From the NCBI GenBank assembly GCA_963717635.1, contig OY970347.1:434001-498000 (forward strand): DNA of 64,000 nt, read 5' to 3'. Position numbers and translations under genes: made by a program. Source of the stretch: JALZKA01 sp963717635 (lineage in GTDB: Bacteria > Actinomycetota > Thermoleophilia > Solirubrobacterales > 70-9). The notes below the pieces were generated by a model. The model had not been told where the DNA came from, searched no databases, and saw nothing but the letters and a program-made list of their open reading frames with translations. Below, piece after piece: positions 1-8,601 of the stretch (position 1 is its first letter; each line of letters begins with the position of its first letter).

Positions 1-1
1 A

Positions 2-442
2 ACGGAGGCTGACAACCTCGGCGGGGCGGTTAATACCGACAACGCGAACGTGTACGTCTACGACCGGAAGCGAAAGCGCACAACTCTTCTCTCGCGCCAG
101 TCCCAGGCCGCGGGTGGCGCCGGCGGCAACGACGACTCCGAATCGCCGGCGATCAGCGGCAGTGGCCGGTTCGTGGCGTTCGCAAGCGTGGCCACCAACC
201 TCGGCGGTCCGATTGATGTCGGCAGCAACAGCGTCTACGTCTACGATCGAAAGCGCCGGAAAGTCGTTTTGGTCTCGCGTCAGTCGCGAGCGGCCGGGAA
301 CCTGGGCGCCAATGACGACTCCAATGCGCCGTCGATCTCGGCGGCGGGCCGGTTCGTGGCGTTCGACACCTCGGCCGACAACCTCGGCGGGCCGCTGGAT
401 CCGGCGTATAACAACGTATATATGCGCGACCGCGGTCGCTAG
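2..442 (+). CDS. C-terminal part of a PD40/TolB-like beta-propeller protein (5' end outside window)
   Basis: The reading frame is open from the first bases, so the gene starts upstream of the window; it ends at TAG 440-442. The visible 146 residues consist of a repeat unit of about 62 residues. Each unit carries a NVYVYDRKR strand, an L(V)SRQS element, a NDDS turn, GRFVAF and NLGG. This pattern is typical of WD40-like PD40 repeats in secreted or surface beta-propeller proteins of actinobacteria. The last unit ends with VYMRDRGR and then stops, so the propeller closes at the C-terminus with no anchor or sorting signal. Function and substrate cannot be read from this fragment. Confidence 0.75.
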   Translation, partial: TEADNLGGAVNTDNANVYVYDRKRKRTTLLSRQSQAAGGAGGNDDSESPAISGSGRFVAFASVATNLGGPIDVGSNSVYVYDRKRRKVVLVSRQSRAAGNLGANDDSNAPSISAAGRFVAFDTSADNLGGPLDPAYNNVYMRDRGR

Positions 443-482
443 ATCTTGTCGGCAAAATGGCCGGGCGTAGACTCCGGCCGGG

Positions 483-2051
483 ATGGGGCACCTCGAGTCG
501 CACAACCCCGCCACGGGCGAGCTCGTCGGCACGGTCGAGACGGTCAAGCCGGCCGAGGTCGACGGCGTTGCCGCCGAGATCGCGGAGATCCAGCCGTTTT
601 GGGCCCAGCTGGCTCCGGCTGACCGTGGCCGGTATCTGAAGCGGGCCGCAGGGGCGCTCGTCGACGAGATCGACGACGTGGCTCGCCTGCTCACGGCCGA
701 GCAGGGCAAGCCGATCACCGAGAGCTTCACGATGGAGATCCTGCCCACGATCGACGCCCTCAACTGGTGCGCCGACGCCGGCCCGGAGATCCTCGCCGAC
801 GAGCCGATTCCGTACACCCAGCTCTTCCTGAAGACGAAGCGGAGCTTCTTCTCGTACGAGCCAATCGGCGTCGTGGGCGTGATCGCGCCCTGGAACTACC
901 CCTGGTCGATCCCGCTCGGGGAGATCGCGATCGCACTGATGGCCGGCAACGGGGTGATCTTCAAGCCGGCGAGCCTGACGCCGCTGCTGGGCGAGCGGAT
1001 CCAGCGGATCTTCGAGAAGGGCGGGTTGCCCGAGGGCCTCCTGCGCACGGTCCACGGCGGCGGTGCCGTGGGACAGGCGATCTGCGAGTCGCCCCAGGTC
1101 GGCAAGGTCTTCTTCACGGGCTCGGTCGAGGTCGGCCGCAAGGTCGGCGAGATCTGCGCGCGGCAGCTGAAGGGCTCGGTGCTCGAGCTCGGCGGCAAGG
1201 ACCCGCAGATCGTCTGCGCGGACGCTGACCTGGCCAACGCGGTCTCGGGGTGCGTCTGGGGCGGCTTCGCGAACTCGGGACAGACCTGCTCGGGGATCGA
1301 GCGCACGTACGTTGTCGAGTCGGTCGCCGACCGCTTCCTGGCCGGGGTGGTTCGCGAGACCGAGCGGCTGACCGTGGGCGATCCGACCGCCTGGGAGACC
1401 GAGATCGGCCCGATGGTCTCGGCCGCGCAGGCGGACGCGGTCACCGAGCTCGTCGACGACGCGCTCAAGGCGGGCGCGGAGCGCGTGACGGGCGGGCCAC
1501 GGGAGGTCCCGGGCTTCGAGGGGCGGTTCATCGCCCCGACCGTGCTCGCCGGCGTCGCCGACGACATGCGGATCATGCGCGAGGAGGTCTTCGGCCCCGT
1601 GGTGCCGGTGATCGTCGTCGCCGACGAGGAGGAGGCGTTGGAGCGGGCCAACGACTCGAACTTCGGCCTCGGCGCTTCGATCTGGACCAAGGACCGCGCC
1701 AAGGGCGAGCGCATGGCGCGCCGGGTCGAATCCGGGATGGTCTGGATCAACGACCACTCCTATTCTCACGGCGCGGCTCAGACCTCGTGGGGCGGCGTCA
1801 AGGAATCCGGCCTCGGACGCTCGCACTCCAAGTTCGGGTTCTACGAGTGCGTCAACGTCAAGCACGTCGCCTGGGAGCCGGGCCTGACCCGGAACTTCTG
1901 GTGGCAGCCGTACGACCGTACGCTGGGCGATGCCCTGCGCACCTCCGCTCGTCTCGTCTACGGCCGCAACGGGCAGCGGCTCACGGCGCTGCGCGAGGGG
2001 ATCGTCCCGCTCGCGAAGGTCGGCGCCCGGGCGCTGCGCAAGGGCCGCTAG
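483..2051 (+). CDS. NAD(P)-dependent aldehyde dehydrogenase
   Basis: This 522-residue protein covers the full aldehyde dehydrogenase superfamily fold, which oxidises aldehydes to carboxylic acids with NAD(P)+ in the cytoplasm. The cofactor loop APWNYP and the FKPA segment are present, with FFTGS following in the Rossmann domain. The general base lies in LELGGKDP (Glu235) and the catalytic nucleophile in NSGQTCSG (Cys269). C-terminal EEVFGPVVPV and NFGLGASIWT motifs are intact. ATG 483 gives the usual N-terminus (ESHNPATGELVG). The protein has about 40-60 extra C-terminal residues with an FWWQPYDR segment, as in the succinate-semialdehyde/fatty-aldehyde-like subgroup. The substrate is not predictable. 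It stands alone, 40 bp after the propeller gene. Confidence 0.93.
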   Translation: MGHLESHNPATGELVGTVETVKPAEVDGVAAEIAEIQPFWAQLAPADRGRYLKRAAGALVDEIDDVARLLTAEQGKPITESFTMEILPTIDALNWCADAGPEILADEPIPYTQLFLKTKRSFFSYEPIGVVGVIAPWNYPWSIPLGEIAIALMAGNGVIFKPASLTPLLGERIQRIFEKGGLPEGLLRTVHGGGAVGQAICESPQVGKVFFTGSVEVGRKVGEICARQLKGSVLELGGKDPQIVCADADLANAVSGCVWGGFANSGQTCSGIERTYVVESVADRFLAGVVRETERLTVGDPTAWETEIGPMVSAAQADAVTELVDDALKAGAERVTGGPREVPGFEGRFIAPTVLAGVADDMRIMREEVFGPVVPVIVVADEEEALERANDSNFGLGASIWTKDRAKGERMARRVESGMVWINDHSYSHGAAQTSWGGVKESGLGRSHSKFGFYECVNVKHVAWEPGLTRNFWWQPYDRTLGDALRTSARLVYGRNGQRLTALREGIVPLAKVGARALRKGR

Positions 2052-2086
2052 GGCGAGACGCTCACCGAGACGCGCTTCACACTTCC

Positions 2087-2302
2087 TCAGCGGCAGTCGT
2101 ACGGACCGCCCTTCGTGGGCCCCGAACTGGACTTGAATCCGCCCGAGATCACCCTACTCCCGGGTGGGCAGGTCGCGGAGACCTCGTAGACCGTCAAGGA
2201 CGCAGGCGGGTCGAGCGCGTCGGTGTTCGAACGCTTCTCGAGCGGCGGCCCGTCGTTCTTGACTTGGTCGCGAACCGGGTGCCCTTGGGCGCACGCGAGC
2301 AT
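2087..2302 (-). pseudogene. Possible remnant or short secreted-protein C-terminus in the 2052-2358 gap
   Basis: The 307-bp gap between the aldehyde dehydrogenase and ccmA holds no clear plus-strand gene. On the minus strand a 71-residue frame from ATG 2302 to TGA 2087 contains the phrase TVYEVSATCPPGSRVISGGF. That phrase resembles the C-terminal repeats of small exported actinobacterial proteins (CPxGxRVxSGGF). There is no signal peptide and no ribosome binding site, and the upstream codons look poor. It is therefore most likely the surviving 3' end of a decayed gene. It could also be a genuine short protein or a chance frame. Confidence 0.3.
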
Positions 2303-2358
2303 CCACCTGAACCCACGCCCGAAGCCTGGCCGAAAACCGCCTGGGACAATGCCCCGCG

Positions 2359-3114
2359 ATGCCGGCGACTGCAGCCGTCCAGCCAGCGCCGGGCGCAAAC
2401 CCGGAGCCCGAGCCCACCGACGCCGCGATCAGCGCGAGCGACTTGCGCCGCGACTTCGGCGACGCGACGGTGCTTCGCGACGTCTCGCTCGACCTGCCGA
2501 CCGGGCAGACACTCACCGTGCTCGGCCCGAACGGCGCGGGGAAGTCGACGCTGCTGCGGATGCTCGCGACGCTGCTGCGCCCCACCGCGGGCGACCTGAG
2601 GGTGCTGGGGGCCGAACTTCCACGGCAGGCCTGGAAGGCGCGGGGTCGGATCGGCTACCTCGGCCACGACCCGCTGCTCTACCGCGACCTGACCCTTGCC
2701 GAGGCGCTGCTCTTCCACGCACGCCTGCACGGCGTCGACGATCCCGATGCCCGGATCACCGATCTGCTCGACACCGTGGGCCTCGGCCGGCGCTCAGATC
2801 AACTCGTGCGAACGCTCTCGGCCGGGCAGGTGCAGCGCGCCGCCGTCTGCCGCTGCGTCCTTCACCGCCCGGAGCTGCTGCTGCTCGACGAGCCCGGCTC
2901 GCACCTGGACCCGGCCGCCCTCGAGGTGGTGGAGCCGCTGGTGGGCCGGGCGGCGGGAACGGCGCGCGTGGTTGTCACGCACGACATCGAGCATGGCCTC
3001 GCCGATGCCGATCGGGCGCTGGCGCTCCGCGCCGACGGAACCGTTGCCTACGAGGGACCGGCATCCGGGCTTTCGCCCCGGGAGGCCCGGTCGGTGTACT
3101 CGGGGAAGGGCTGA
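2359..3114 (+). CDS. ccmA: ABC transporter ATPase, cytochrome c biogenesis (CcmA-like)
   Basis: This 251-residue ATPase carries Walker A GPNGAGKST (residues 56-64), the signature LSAGQ, Walker B LLLLDEP and the switch histidine in VVTHD. Its short single-domain form and its position next to CcmB and CcmC homologues identify it as CcmA. CcmA powers the CcmABCD complex that loads heme for covalent attachment to apocytochromes c on the outer face of the membrane. An Ala/Pro/Glu-rich N-terminal stretch of about 25 residues precedes the nucleotide-binding domain, so a later start is possible. Its TGA overlaps the ccmB ATG by one base, implying translational coupling. Confidence 0.88.
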   Translation: MPATAAVQPAPGANPEPEPTDAAISASDLRRDFGDATVLRDVSLDLPTGQTLTVLGPNGAGKSTLLRMLATLLRPTAGDLRVLGAELPRQAWKARGRIGYLGHDPLLYRDLTLAEALLFHARLHGVDDPDARITDLLDTVGLGRRSDQLVRTLSAGQVQRAAVCRCVLHRPELLLLDEPGSHLDPAALEVVEPLVGRAAGTARVVVTHDIEHGLADADRALALRADGTVAYEGPASGLSPREARSVYSGKG

Positions 3115-3782
3115 TGGGCGCGTTCCGGGTGATCCTGGCCAAAGACCTGCGGGTCGAGCTGCGGACGCTGCAGTCGCTGCCCGCAATGGCGCTGTTCGCG
3201 GTCACCACGTTCGTGATCTTCCGGTTCGGCTTGGACCGGACGTCGCTGGAAGGCAGCCTTGCCGCGGGGGTCTTGCTGGTCACGTTTCTGTTCGCGGCCC
3301 TGCTCGCGATCAACCGCCTGTTCGTCGCCGAGCGCGACGAGGGCGGCTTCGACGCGATGCGCCTGGCGCCAATCGACCTCTCGGCGCTGTTCGCCGCGAA
3401 GGTGGTGGCGCTGTTTTGCTACCTCCTCGTCCTCGAGGCCGTCGCGCTGCCTGTCTTCGCCGCGTTCTTCTTGGACGACGCCGCGGGCCTGGTGCCGCTC
3501 GCGGGAACGCTCGCGCTGGTCAACCTGGGTCTGGCCGCGACCGGAGCGGTCGTCTCCACGATTGGCGCCCACTCACGGGCCCGCGACCTGCTGACGCCCC
3601 TGGTTCTGTTGCCGCTTCTGGTGCCGCTGATGATCGCGGCGGGAGGCGCGGCCGAGCCGCTGCTCGCCGCCGGCGGCCCTTCCTACGACGGGGTCGGGAA
3701 ATGGATGGCCACGCTCGCTCTCTACGATCTGACGTTCCTCCTGGTGGGTTACGCGGTCTATGACTTCCTGCTTGAGGACTAG
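3114..3782 (+). CDS. ccmB: Heme exporter membrane subunit (CcmB-like)
   Basis: This 222-residue membrane protein starts at ATG 3114, which overlaps the ccmA stop (TGATG). It opens with the CcmB hallmark ILAKDLRVELRT, followed by six hydrophobic segments. The cytoplasmic ERDEGGFDAMRLAPI stretch matches the ABC-contact region of CcmB. Length is typical of the family (about 220). It should form the membrane channel partner of CcmA. The open frame extends far upstream inside ccmA, but only this start gives a normal CcmB N-terminus. A dispersed repeat element lies directly after the stop. Confidence 0.88.
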   Translation: MGAFRVILAKDLRVELRTLQSLPAMALFAVTTFVIFRFGLDRTSLEGSLAAGVLLVTFLFAALLAINRLFVAERDEGGFDAMRLAPIDLSALFAAKVVALFCYLLVLEAVALPVFAAFFLDDAAGLVPLAGTLALVNLGLAATGAVVSTIGAHSRARDLLTPLVLLPLLVPLMIAAGGAAEPLLAAGGPSYDGVGKWMATLALYDLTFLLVGYAVYDFLLED

Positions 3783-3783
3783 G

Positions 3784-3836
3784 TATTTGATGAGCGACGC
3801 AAGGCGCGAAACCAAGCTTGCCCCCCCGGTAGGGGC
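3784..3836 (+). repeat. Dispersed ~50-bp element, copy 1 (between ccmB and ccmC)
   Basis: This intergenic element has a highly conserved 5' half containing TTTGATGAGCGACGCAAGG followed by CGCGAA, then a C-run, GGTA and a G-run at 3820-3834. The same sequence recurs at 36368-36420 and, inverted, at 44491-44541; a diverged copy lies at 47792-47832. The 3' GGTAGGGG sits 8 bases before the ccmC ATG and can act as its ribosome binding site. It could also pair with the preceding C-run. GCAAG (3799-3803) can pair with CTTGC (3817-3821). Confidence 0.75.
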
Positions 3837-3843
3837 GTAAATC

Positions 3844-4587
3844 ATGCGCCTGAAGCTGTCCAGCTTGAAGGTGATGGCGATCGCGACCGTGGTCGTGCTC
3901 TGCGCCGCGTTCGCGCTGGCCTTCTTCTACGCGCCCAACGATGCCGATCAGGGCTTCGTCCAGAAGATCTTCTACCTGCACGTGCCGATCGCGATCTGCG
4001 CCCTGCTCGGGTTCGTGCTGGCCGCGATCCACGCGATCCGCCACCTGCGCAGCGGCGACGCGATCCACGACATGCGCGCCTACGTCTCGATCCACATGGG
4101 TGTCATCTTCGGCACCGCCGCCCTGCTCACCGGCGCGATCTGGGCCCGCGCCGCCTGGGGCAAGTGGTGGGTCTGGGAGGAGCCCACCCTGGTCTCGTTC
4201 CTGATCGTCTATCTGCTCTATGCCACCTACTACCCGCTCCGCTACGCGATCGAGGACCGGGAGCGCCAGGCGCGCTATGCGTCCGTCTTCGCGATCACGG
4301 CGGGCGCATTCGTGCCACTCAACTTCATCGCCGTCCGGCTGGCGGAGTCGCTTGTCCATCCGCGCGTGTTCGCGACGGCCGACGGCGGGCTGCCCGGGTC
4401 GATGCTGTTCACGTTCCTCGTCGCGATCGCAGGGATGGGTCTGCTGTTCGTGACGCTGATGCGCCTCGAGCTGGCCGCGAAGACGACGCGCGGGCAGATC
4501 TCGCGCCTGCGCCGGTCGCTCGACGCCGGCGCTCCGGTCGCGAGCGGCTCACGGGTCGCACCGACAGCGCCCGGGGTTCGATCCTGA
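3844..4587 (+). CDS. ccmC: Heme exporter / cytochrome c biogenesis protein CcmC-like
   Basis: This 247-residue, six-helix membrane protein belongs to the CcmC/CcsA family. It carries the tryptophan-rich heme-handling motif WGKWWVWEEP between helices 3 and 4, and flanking histidines in YLHVP and SIHMG that are the expected axial heme ligands. It would transfer heme to the periplasmic-side chaperone during cytochrome c maturation. The C-terminal cytoplasmic tail is basic. Its start is separated from ccmB by the dispersed repeat, whose G-run serves as the Shine-Dalgarno sequence. Its TGA overlaps the next ATG (TGATG). Confidence 0.9.
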   Translation: MRLKLSSLKVMAIATVVVLCAAFALAFFYAPNDADQGFVQKIFYLHVPIAICALLGFVLAAIHAIRHLRSGDAIHDMRAYVSIHMGVIFGTAALLTGAIWARAAWGKWWVWEEPTLVSFLIVYLLYATYYPLRYAIEDRERQARYASVFAITAGAFVPLNFIAVRLAESLVHPRVFATADGGLPGSMLFTFLVAIAGMGLLFVTLMRLELAAKTTRGQISRLRRSLDAGAPVASGSRVAPTAPGVRS

Positions 4588-4790
4588 TGCCGGCCCTGCC
4601 GCTCGACGAGGCGGGCAAGTACGTCGCCGGCGCCTACGTCGTCTTCGTCGCGCTGCTGTTGGTCTACGTCGCGATCATCGCCGTGCGACTCGATCGCATG
4701 CGAGCCGAACTGACCGCCCTCGCGGATTTGGCGGAACAGCGCGCGCAGGCGCGCGAGCCGGAACCGGAGCACGAGAGTGTAGGCGTGTAA
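4587..4790 (+). CDS. ccmD: CcmD-like single-helix protein
   Basis: This 67-residue protein starts at ATG 4587, overlapping the ccmC stop. It has a short polar N-terminus with GKYVAGAY, one transmembrane helix (residues about 14-34), then a charged coiled-coil-like tail with RLDRMRAEL. This is the CcmD architecture: one helix, a positively charged cytoplasmic flank and a length near 70. CcmD is needed to release heme-loaded chaperone from the CcmABC complex. Sequence conservation in CcmD is weak, so the call rests on topology and position. Its TAA overlaps the hemA ATG. Confidence 0.7.
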   Translation: MPALPLDEAGKYVAGAYVVFVALLLVYVAIIAVRLDRMRAELTALADLAEQRAQAREPEPEHESVGV

Positions 4791-6133
4791 TGGCGGAGAT
4801 TCTCGCCCTTGGCGTCTCCCACAAGACCGCGCCGCTGGAGCTGCGCGAGCGCCTCGCCCTGACCGAGGGCCGTGCGGTCAGCGTGCTCGGCGAGCTCGTC
4901 GGCGTTCCCGAGATCTCGGAGGCGGCCGCGATCTCCACCTGCAACCGGATGGAGGTCTACCTCTACGCGAGCGACCCGGTCGACGCGGAGTCTCATGCGC
5001 TGACCGTGCTGGCCCGTGTCGCCGAGAAGCGCCCGACCGAGTTGATCCCGCACCTCTACTCGCTGCGCGGGGGCGCAGCGGCCACCCAGCTATTCCGGGT
5101 GACCGCCGGCCTGGACTCGATGATCGTCGGCGAAGCCGAGGTCCAGGGCCAGGTCAAGCGCGCCTACGAGCTGGCGCTGGTCGAGGACGCCACCGGGCCG
5201 GTGCTGAACCGCCTATTCCGCGGGGCCCTGGCCGCGGGCAAGCGGGCGCGCACCGAGACCGCGATCTCCGAGGGAGCTCTATCGGTGCCGCAGGTCGCCG
5301 TCGAGCTGGCGCAGCGGACGCTCGGCGACCTGGAAAGCCGCAGCGTCCTCGTCGTCGGCGCCGGCGAGACCGCCGAGTTGACCGCTCGCGCGCTCGCCGC
5401 GCGCGGCGTTGACGCGATCTTCATCGCCAACCGTCACTACGACCGCGCGATCGGGCTGGCCGAGCGGTTCGGCGGTCGCGCCGTCCGCTTCGACGACCTG
5501 CCCGAGCTGCTGGTCGACGCCGACATCGTCGTCTCCTCGACCAGCTCGCCACACCACGTCGTCGAGCGCGATTCGCTGGGCGAGGTCATGGCCGAGCGCG
5601 ACCAACGGCCGCTGCTCCTGATCGATCTCGCGGTGCCGCGCGACATCCATCCGTCCTGTCGCGAGCTCTCAGGAGTGACGGTGCACGACATGGACGATCT
5701 CCAGGCGCTGGTCGAGCGCAACACCTCCGGGCGCGAATCCGAGGCCCGGCGCGCCGAGGCGATCCTCGGCAGCGAGCGGACCCGGTTCGAGGAGTGGCTC
5801 TCAGGCCAGGAAGTGACCCCCACCGTGGCCGCGCTGCGCGAGCGCGCCGACGAGATCGTCGAGCGCGTGCTGGCCGAGAACGAGGGGCGCTGGGAGTCGC
5901 TGTCGGACGCCGATCGGGAACGGTTGCAGAAGCTGGCACGAGCGATCGCGAGCCGGATCCTGCACGAGCCCACGGTGCGGCTGAAGCGCGGTGCCGGCGA
6001 GGATGGGGTGGCCGCCCACGTCCACGCGTTGCGGGAGCTGTTCGGGCTCGACCCCGCGTCGGAGGCGCTTGCGGGTACGGACGCCGAGGTGACGGAGCTC
6101 GACGAGCGGCGCCGGGCACGCAAGCAGCGGTGA
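4790..6133 (+). CDS. hemA: Glutamyl-tRNA reductase
   Basis: HemA reduces glutamyl-tRNA to glutamate-1-semialdehyde, the first committed step of the C5 tetrapyrrole pathway. The 447-residue protein has the N-terminal GVSHKTAPLE motif and the catalytic cysteine in STCNRMEVY (Cys51). GLDSMIVGEAEVQGQVK and the NADPH-binding VLVVGAGETAELTA follow. The C-terminal dimerisation region includes LHEPTVRLK. All key residues are present and the length is normal. The start overlaps the ccmD-like stop (TAATG), so heme synthesis and heme export genes are translationally linked. Confidence 0.96.
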   Translation: MAEILALGVSHKTAPLELRERLALTEGRAVSVLGELVGVPEISEAAAISTCNRMEVYLYASDPVDAESHALTVLARVAEKRPTELIPHLYSLRGGAAATQLFRVTAGLDSMIVGEAEVQGQVKRAYELALVEDATGPVLNRLFRGALAAGKRARTETAISEGALSVPQVAVELAQRTLGDLESRSVLVVGAGETAELTARALAARGVDAIFIANRHYDRAIGLAERFGGRAVRFDDLPELLVDADIVVSSTSSPHHVVERDSLGEVMAERDQRPLLLIDLAVPRDIHPSCRELSGVTVHDMDDLQALVERNTSGRESEARRAEAILGSERTRFEEWLSGQEVTPTVAALRERADEIVERVLAENEGRWESLSDADRERLQKLARAIASRILHEPTVRLKRGAGEDGVAAHVHALRELFGLDPASEALAGTDAEVTELDERRRARKQR

Positions 6134-6996
6134 GGATCGCGACGCGCTCCAGCGCGCTCGCCGTCGCTCAGGCCGAGGCCGTGGCCGCCGGGCTCGGTGG
6201 CGCCGAGCTGGTGCCCGTCGCGAACGTCGACGGGGAGCCGGGCGACAAGGCCCGCTTCGTCCGCTCGGTCGAACGGGCGCTGATCGATGGCGCGGCGGAC
6301 CTCGGCGTCCACTCGGCCAAGGACCTGCCGGGCGAGATGGCGGACGAGCTGGCACTGGTCGGGGTGCCGGAGCGCGAGGACCCGGCCGACGCGTATCTCG
6401 GCGAGGCCGCGTCCCTGGCCGACATTGCTGAGGGTGCCAGAATCGGAACGGCGAGCCTGCGGCGCCGCTCGCAGCTGCTGGCTGCCCGCCCCGATCTTGA
6501 CGTGGTCGAGATTCGCGGCAACGTGGACACCCGGCTGCGGAAGCTGGCCGAGGACGAGCTCGACGGGATCGTGCTGGCGGTCGCGGGGCTGCGGCGTCTT
6601 GGACGCGAAAGCGAGATCGCATTCCGCTTCGGCGCCGACGAGATGGTCCCGGCGCCGGGCCAGGGCTCGCTGGCCCTGCAGGCGCGCGCGGGGGACTCCG
6701 ATGCGGCGACTGCGGCTGCCGGGATCTCGGACCGCGAGGCCCTCGTGGAGTTCACGGCCGAGCGTGCAGCGACTTCGGCGCTCGAGGCCACCTGCGAGAC
6801 CCCGCTCGGCATCTGCGCCCGGCATCTGGAGGGGACGCTGGCGGTGGCCGGCTACGCCGGCCTGCCGGACGGTTCCGAGTGGGTCCGCGATGCGCTGCGC
6901 GGCGACCCCGGGCAGCCGGCGGCTCTCGGCGACGCGCTCGCCGAGCGGATGCTCGCCGCGGGCGCCGGTGAGATTCTGCGGGCGGCCGCCGCATGA
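6130..6996 (+). CDS. hemC: Hydroxymethylbilane synthase (porphobilinogen deaminase)
   Basis: HemC joins four porphobilinogens into hydroxymethylbilane. The 288-residue protein begins at GTG 6130, which overlaps the hemA stop by four bases; this start gives the family N-terminus RIATRSSALAVAQAE. GVHSAKDLP, ASLRRRSQLL and RGNVDTRLRKL form the substrate-binding core. The dipyrromethane cofactor cysteine is Cys222, in LEATCETPLG rather than the more common GGCQVPIG context. It is slightly short for the family (usually about 300-310). The next start overlaps its TGA. Confidence 0.95.
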   Translation: MRIATRSSALAVAQAEAVAAGLGGAELVPVANVDGEPGDKARFVRSVERALIDGAADLGVHSAKDLPGEMADELALVGVPEREDPADAYLGEAASLADIAEGARIGTASLRRRSQLLAARPDLDVVEIRGNVDTRLRKLAEDELDGIVLAVAGLRRLGRESEIAFRFGADEMVPAPGQGSLALQARAGDSDAATAAAGISDREALVEFTAERAATSALEATCETPLGICARHLEGTLAVAGYAGLPDGSEWVRDALRGDPGQPAALGDALAERMLAAGAGEILRAAAA

Positions 6997-8501
6997 CCGT
7001 TCGGCCCGGAGTCGTCTATCTGGTCGGCGCCGGCCCCGGAGATCCCGGGCTGATGACCGCCCGGTCGCTCGAGCTGATCGCCGCGGCCGATTCGATCCTC
7101 TACGACAGGCTGATCCCGGTTGCAGCGCTCGCCGGCGCGCGCAGCGACGCGGAGCTTCGCTACGTTGGCAAGGAGCCGGGTGCCGACTCGGTCTCACAAG
7201 ACCGGATCCACGAGGAACTGGCCGAGCGGGCGCAGCGGGGCCTGTCGGTGGTCCGGCTCAAGGGCGGCGACCCGTTCGTCTTCGGGCGCGGCGGCGAGGA
7301 GGCCGAGGCGCTGCACGCAGCGGGCGTGCCGTTCGAGGTGGTGCCCGGGGTCACCGCCGGCATCGCCGCGCCGGCCTACGCGGGAATCCCGGTCACCCAC
7401 CGCGACGACGCGTCCGCGGTTGCCTTCGTCACCGGCCATGAGGACCCGGCGAAGGACGAGGCGGCGCTCGACTGGGATGCGCTCGCCCGGTTCCCCGGAA
7501 CGCTGGTCCTCTACATGGGAGTCAAGAACCTGCCGGAGATCGCCGCGCGGCTGACCGCTGCGGGACGCGACTCGGGCGAGCCGGCCGCGGCGGTGGAACG
7601 CGGGACGCTGCCGGGCCAGCGCCATGTGGTCGCCACGCTGGGCACCGTGGCGGCGGCGGTCGCGGACGCGGATCTCAAACCCCCGTCGATCCTGCTGTTC
7701 GGCCCCGTGGCCGCCCGCGGCGATGCGATCGCCTGGCTCGAGCACCGGCCCCTGCACGGCAGGCGCGTCGTGGTCACGCGCGCCCGGGCGCAGGCCAGCG
7801 GCCTCGCGGCGACGCTGGCGGCGCTGGGGGCCGAGGTCGTCGAGCTGCCGGCGATCAGGATCGAGCCGCGGATCTCCTCGGCGGAGGTGCGCGACGCCGT
7901 CGCCTCGCTCCACACCTACGCGCTGGTCTGCCTGACCAGCCCGAACGGCGTGCGGCTGCTGTTCGAGGCGATGGCCGAGGCCGGCCGCGACGCGCGCGCC
8001 CTCGCGCAGGCGCAGGTGGCTGCGATCGGCCCGGGAACCGCGGCCGCCCTGCGCGAACGCGGCTTGATTGCCGACGTCGTCCCGGACCGGTTCGTCGCCG
8101 AGGCCCTGGTCGAGTCGCTCGCCGAGGTCCCGGTCGAGGGCAAGCCGGTGCTGGTCGCCCGCGCGGCCGAGGCGCGCGAGGTGCTGCCGGACGCGCTTCG
8201 CGATCGGGGCGCCGAGGTCGACGTCGTTGCGCTGTATGAGACGGTGCGCGGAGATCCCGAGCCCGAGGCGATCGAGGCTGCGCTGACGGCCGACTACGTG
8301 ACCTTCACCTCGTCGTCGACGGTCCGGAACTTCCTGGAGGTCACGGACGGCCGGATGCCGGACCGCGCCCGGGTGGTCTCGATCGGGCCGGTGACCAGCG
8401 AGACGGTGCGCGCCGCCGGGTTCACCGTGGACGTCGAAGCTGCACGCCACGACCCGGAGGGGCTGGTCGAGGCCCTGCTCAAGGATGCCGCAGAACGCTA
8501 G
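6993..8501 (+). CDS. cobA-hemD: Fused uroporphyrinogen-III C-methyltransferase and uroporphyrinogen-III synthase
   Basis: This 502-residue protein fuses two enzymes. Residues about 1-250 are a SAM-dependent uroporphyrinogen-III methyltransferase (VYLVGAGPGDPGLMT, VRLKGGDPFVFGRGGEE, VPGVTAGIAAPAYAGIP). This half diverts uroporphyrinogen III to precorrin-2 for siroheme or cobalamin. Residues about 255-502 are uroporphyrinogen-III synthase (RRVVVTRARAQASGL, CLTSPNGVRLLFEA, TFTSSSTVRNF), which cyclises the HemC product. Such fusions are known in Gram-positive bacteria and cover both branches at the pathway fork. ATGA overlap with hemC indicates coupling. Confidence 0.94.
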   Translation: MTVRPGVVYLVGAGPGDPGLMTARSLELIAAADSILYDRLIPVAALAGARSDAELRYVGKEPGADSVSQDRIHEELAERAQRGLSVVRLKGGDPFVFGRGGEEAEALHAAGVPFEVVPGVTAGIAAPAYAGIPVTHRDDASAVAFVTGHEDPAKDEAALDWDALARFPGTLVLYMGVKNLPEIAARLTAAGRDSGEPAAAVERGTLPGQRHVVATLGTVAAAVADADLKPPSILLFGPVAARGDAIAWLEHRPLHGRRVVVTRARAQASGLAATLAALGAEVVELPAIRIEPRISSAEVRDAVASLHTYALVCLTSPNGVRLLFEAMAEAGRDARALAQAQVAAIGPGTAAALRERGLIADVVPDRFVAEALVESLAEVPVEGKPVLVARAAEAREVLPDALRDRGAEVDVVALYETVRGDPEPEAIEAALTADYVTFTSSSTVRNFLEVTDGRMPDRARVVSIGPVTSETVRAAGFTVDVEAARHDPEGLVEALLKDAAER

Positions 8502-8601
8502 GCGCGCGGCTGTGGCGATGGCGGGGAGCCTGGACCCGACCGCGGCGGTCAAGCGGTTCAGGATCCTCGACGCGAACTAGCGCTCGTTAGGGTGCGACAG
8601 C

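Noticed and set aside
8502..8601. Possible 20-codon frame (ATGGCGGGG...) after the cobA-hemD gene
   Set aside because: Very short, no ribosome binding site and no recognisable sequence; treated as spacer.
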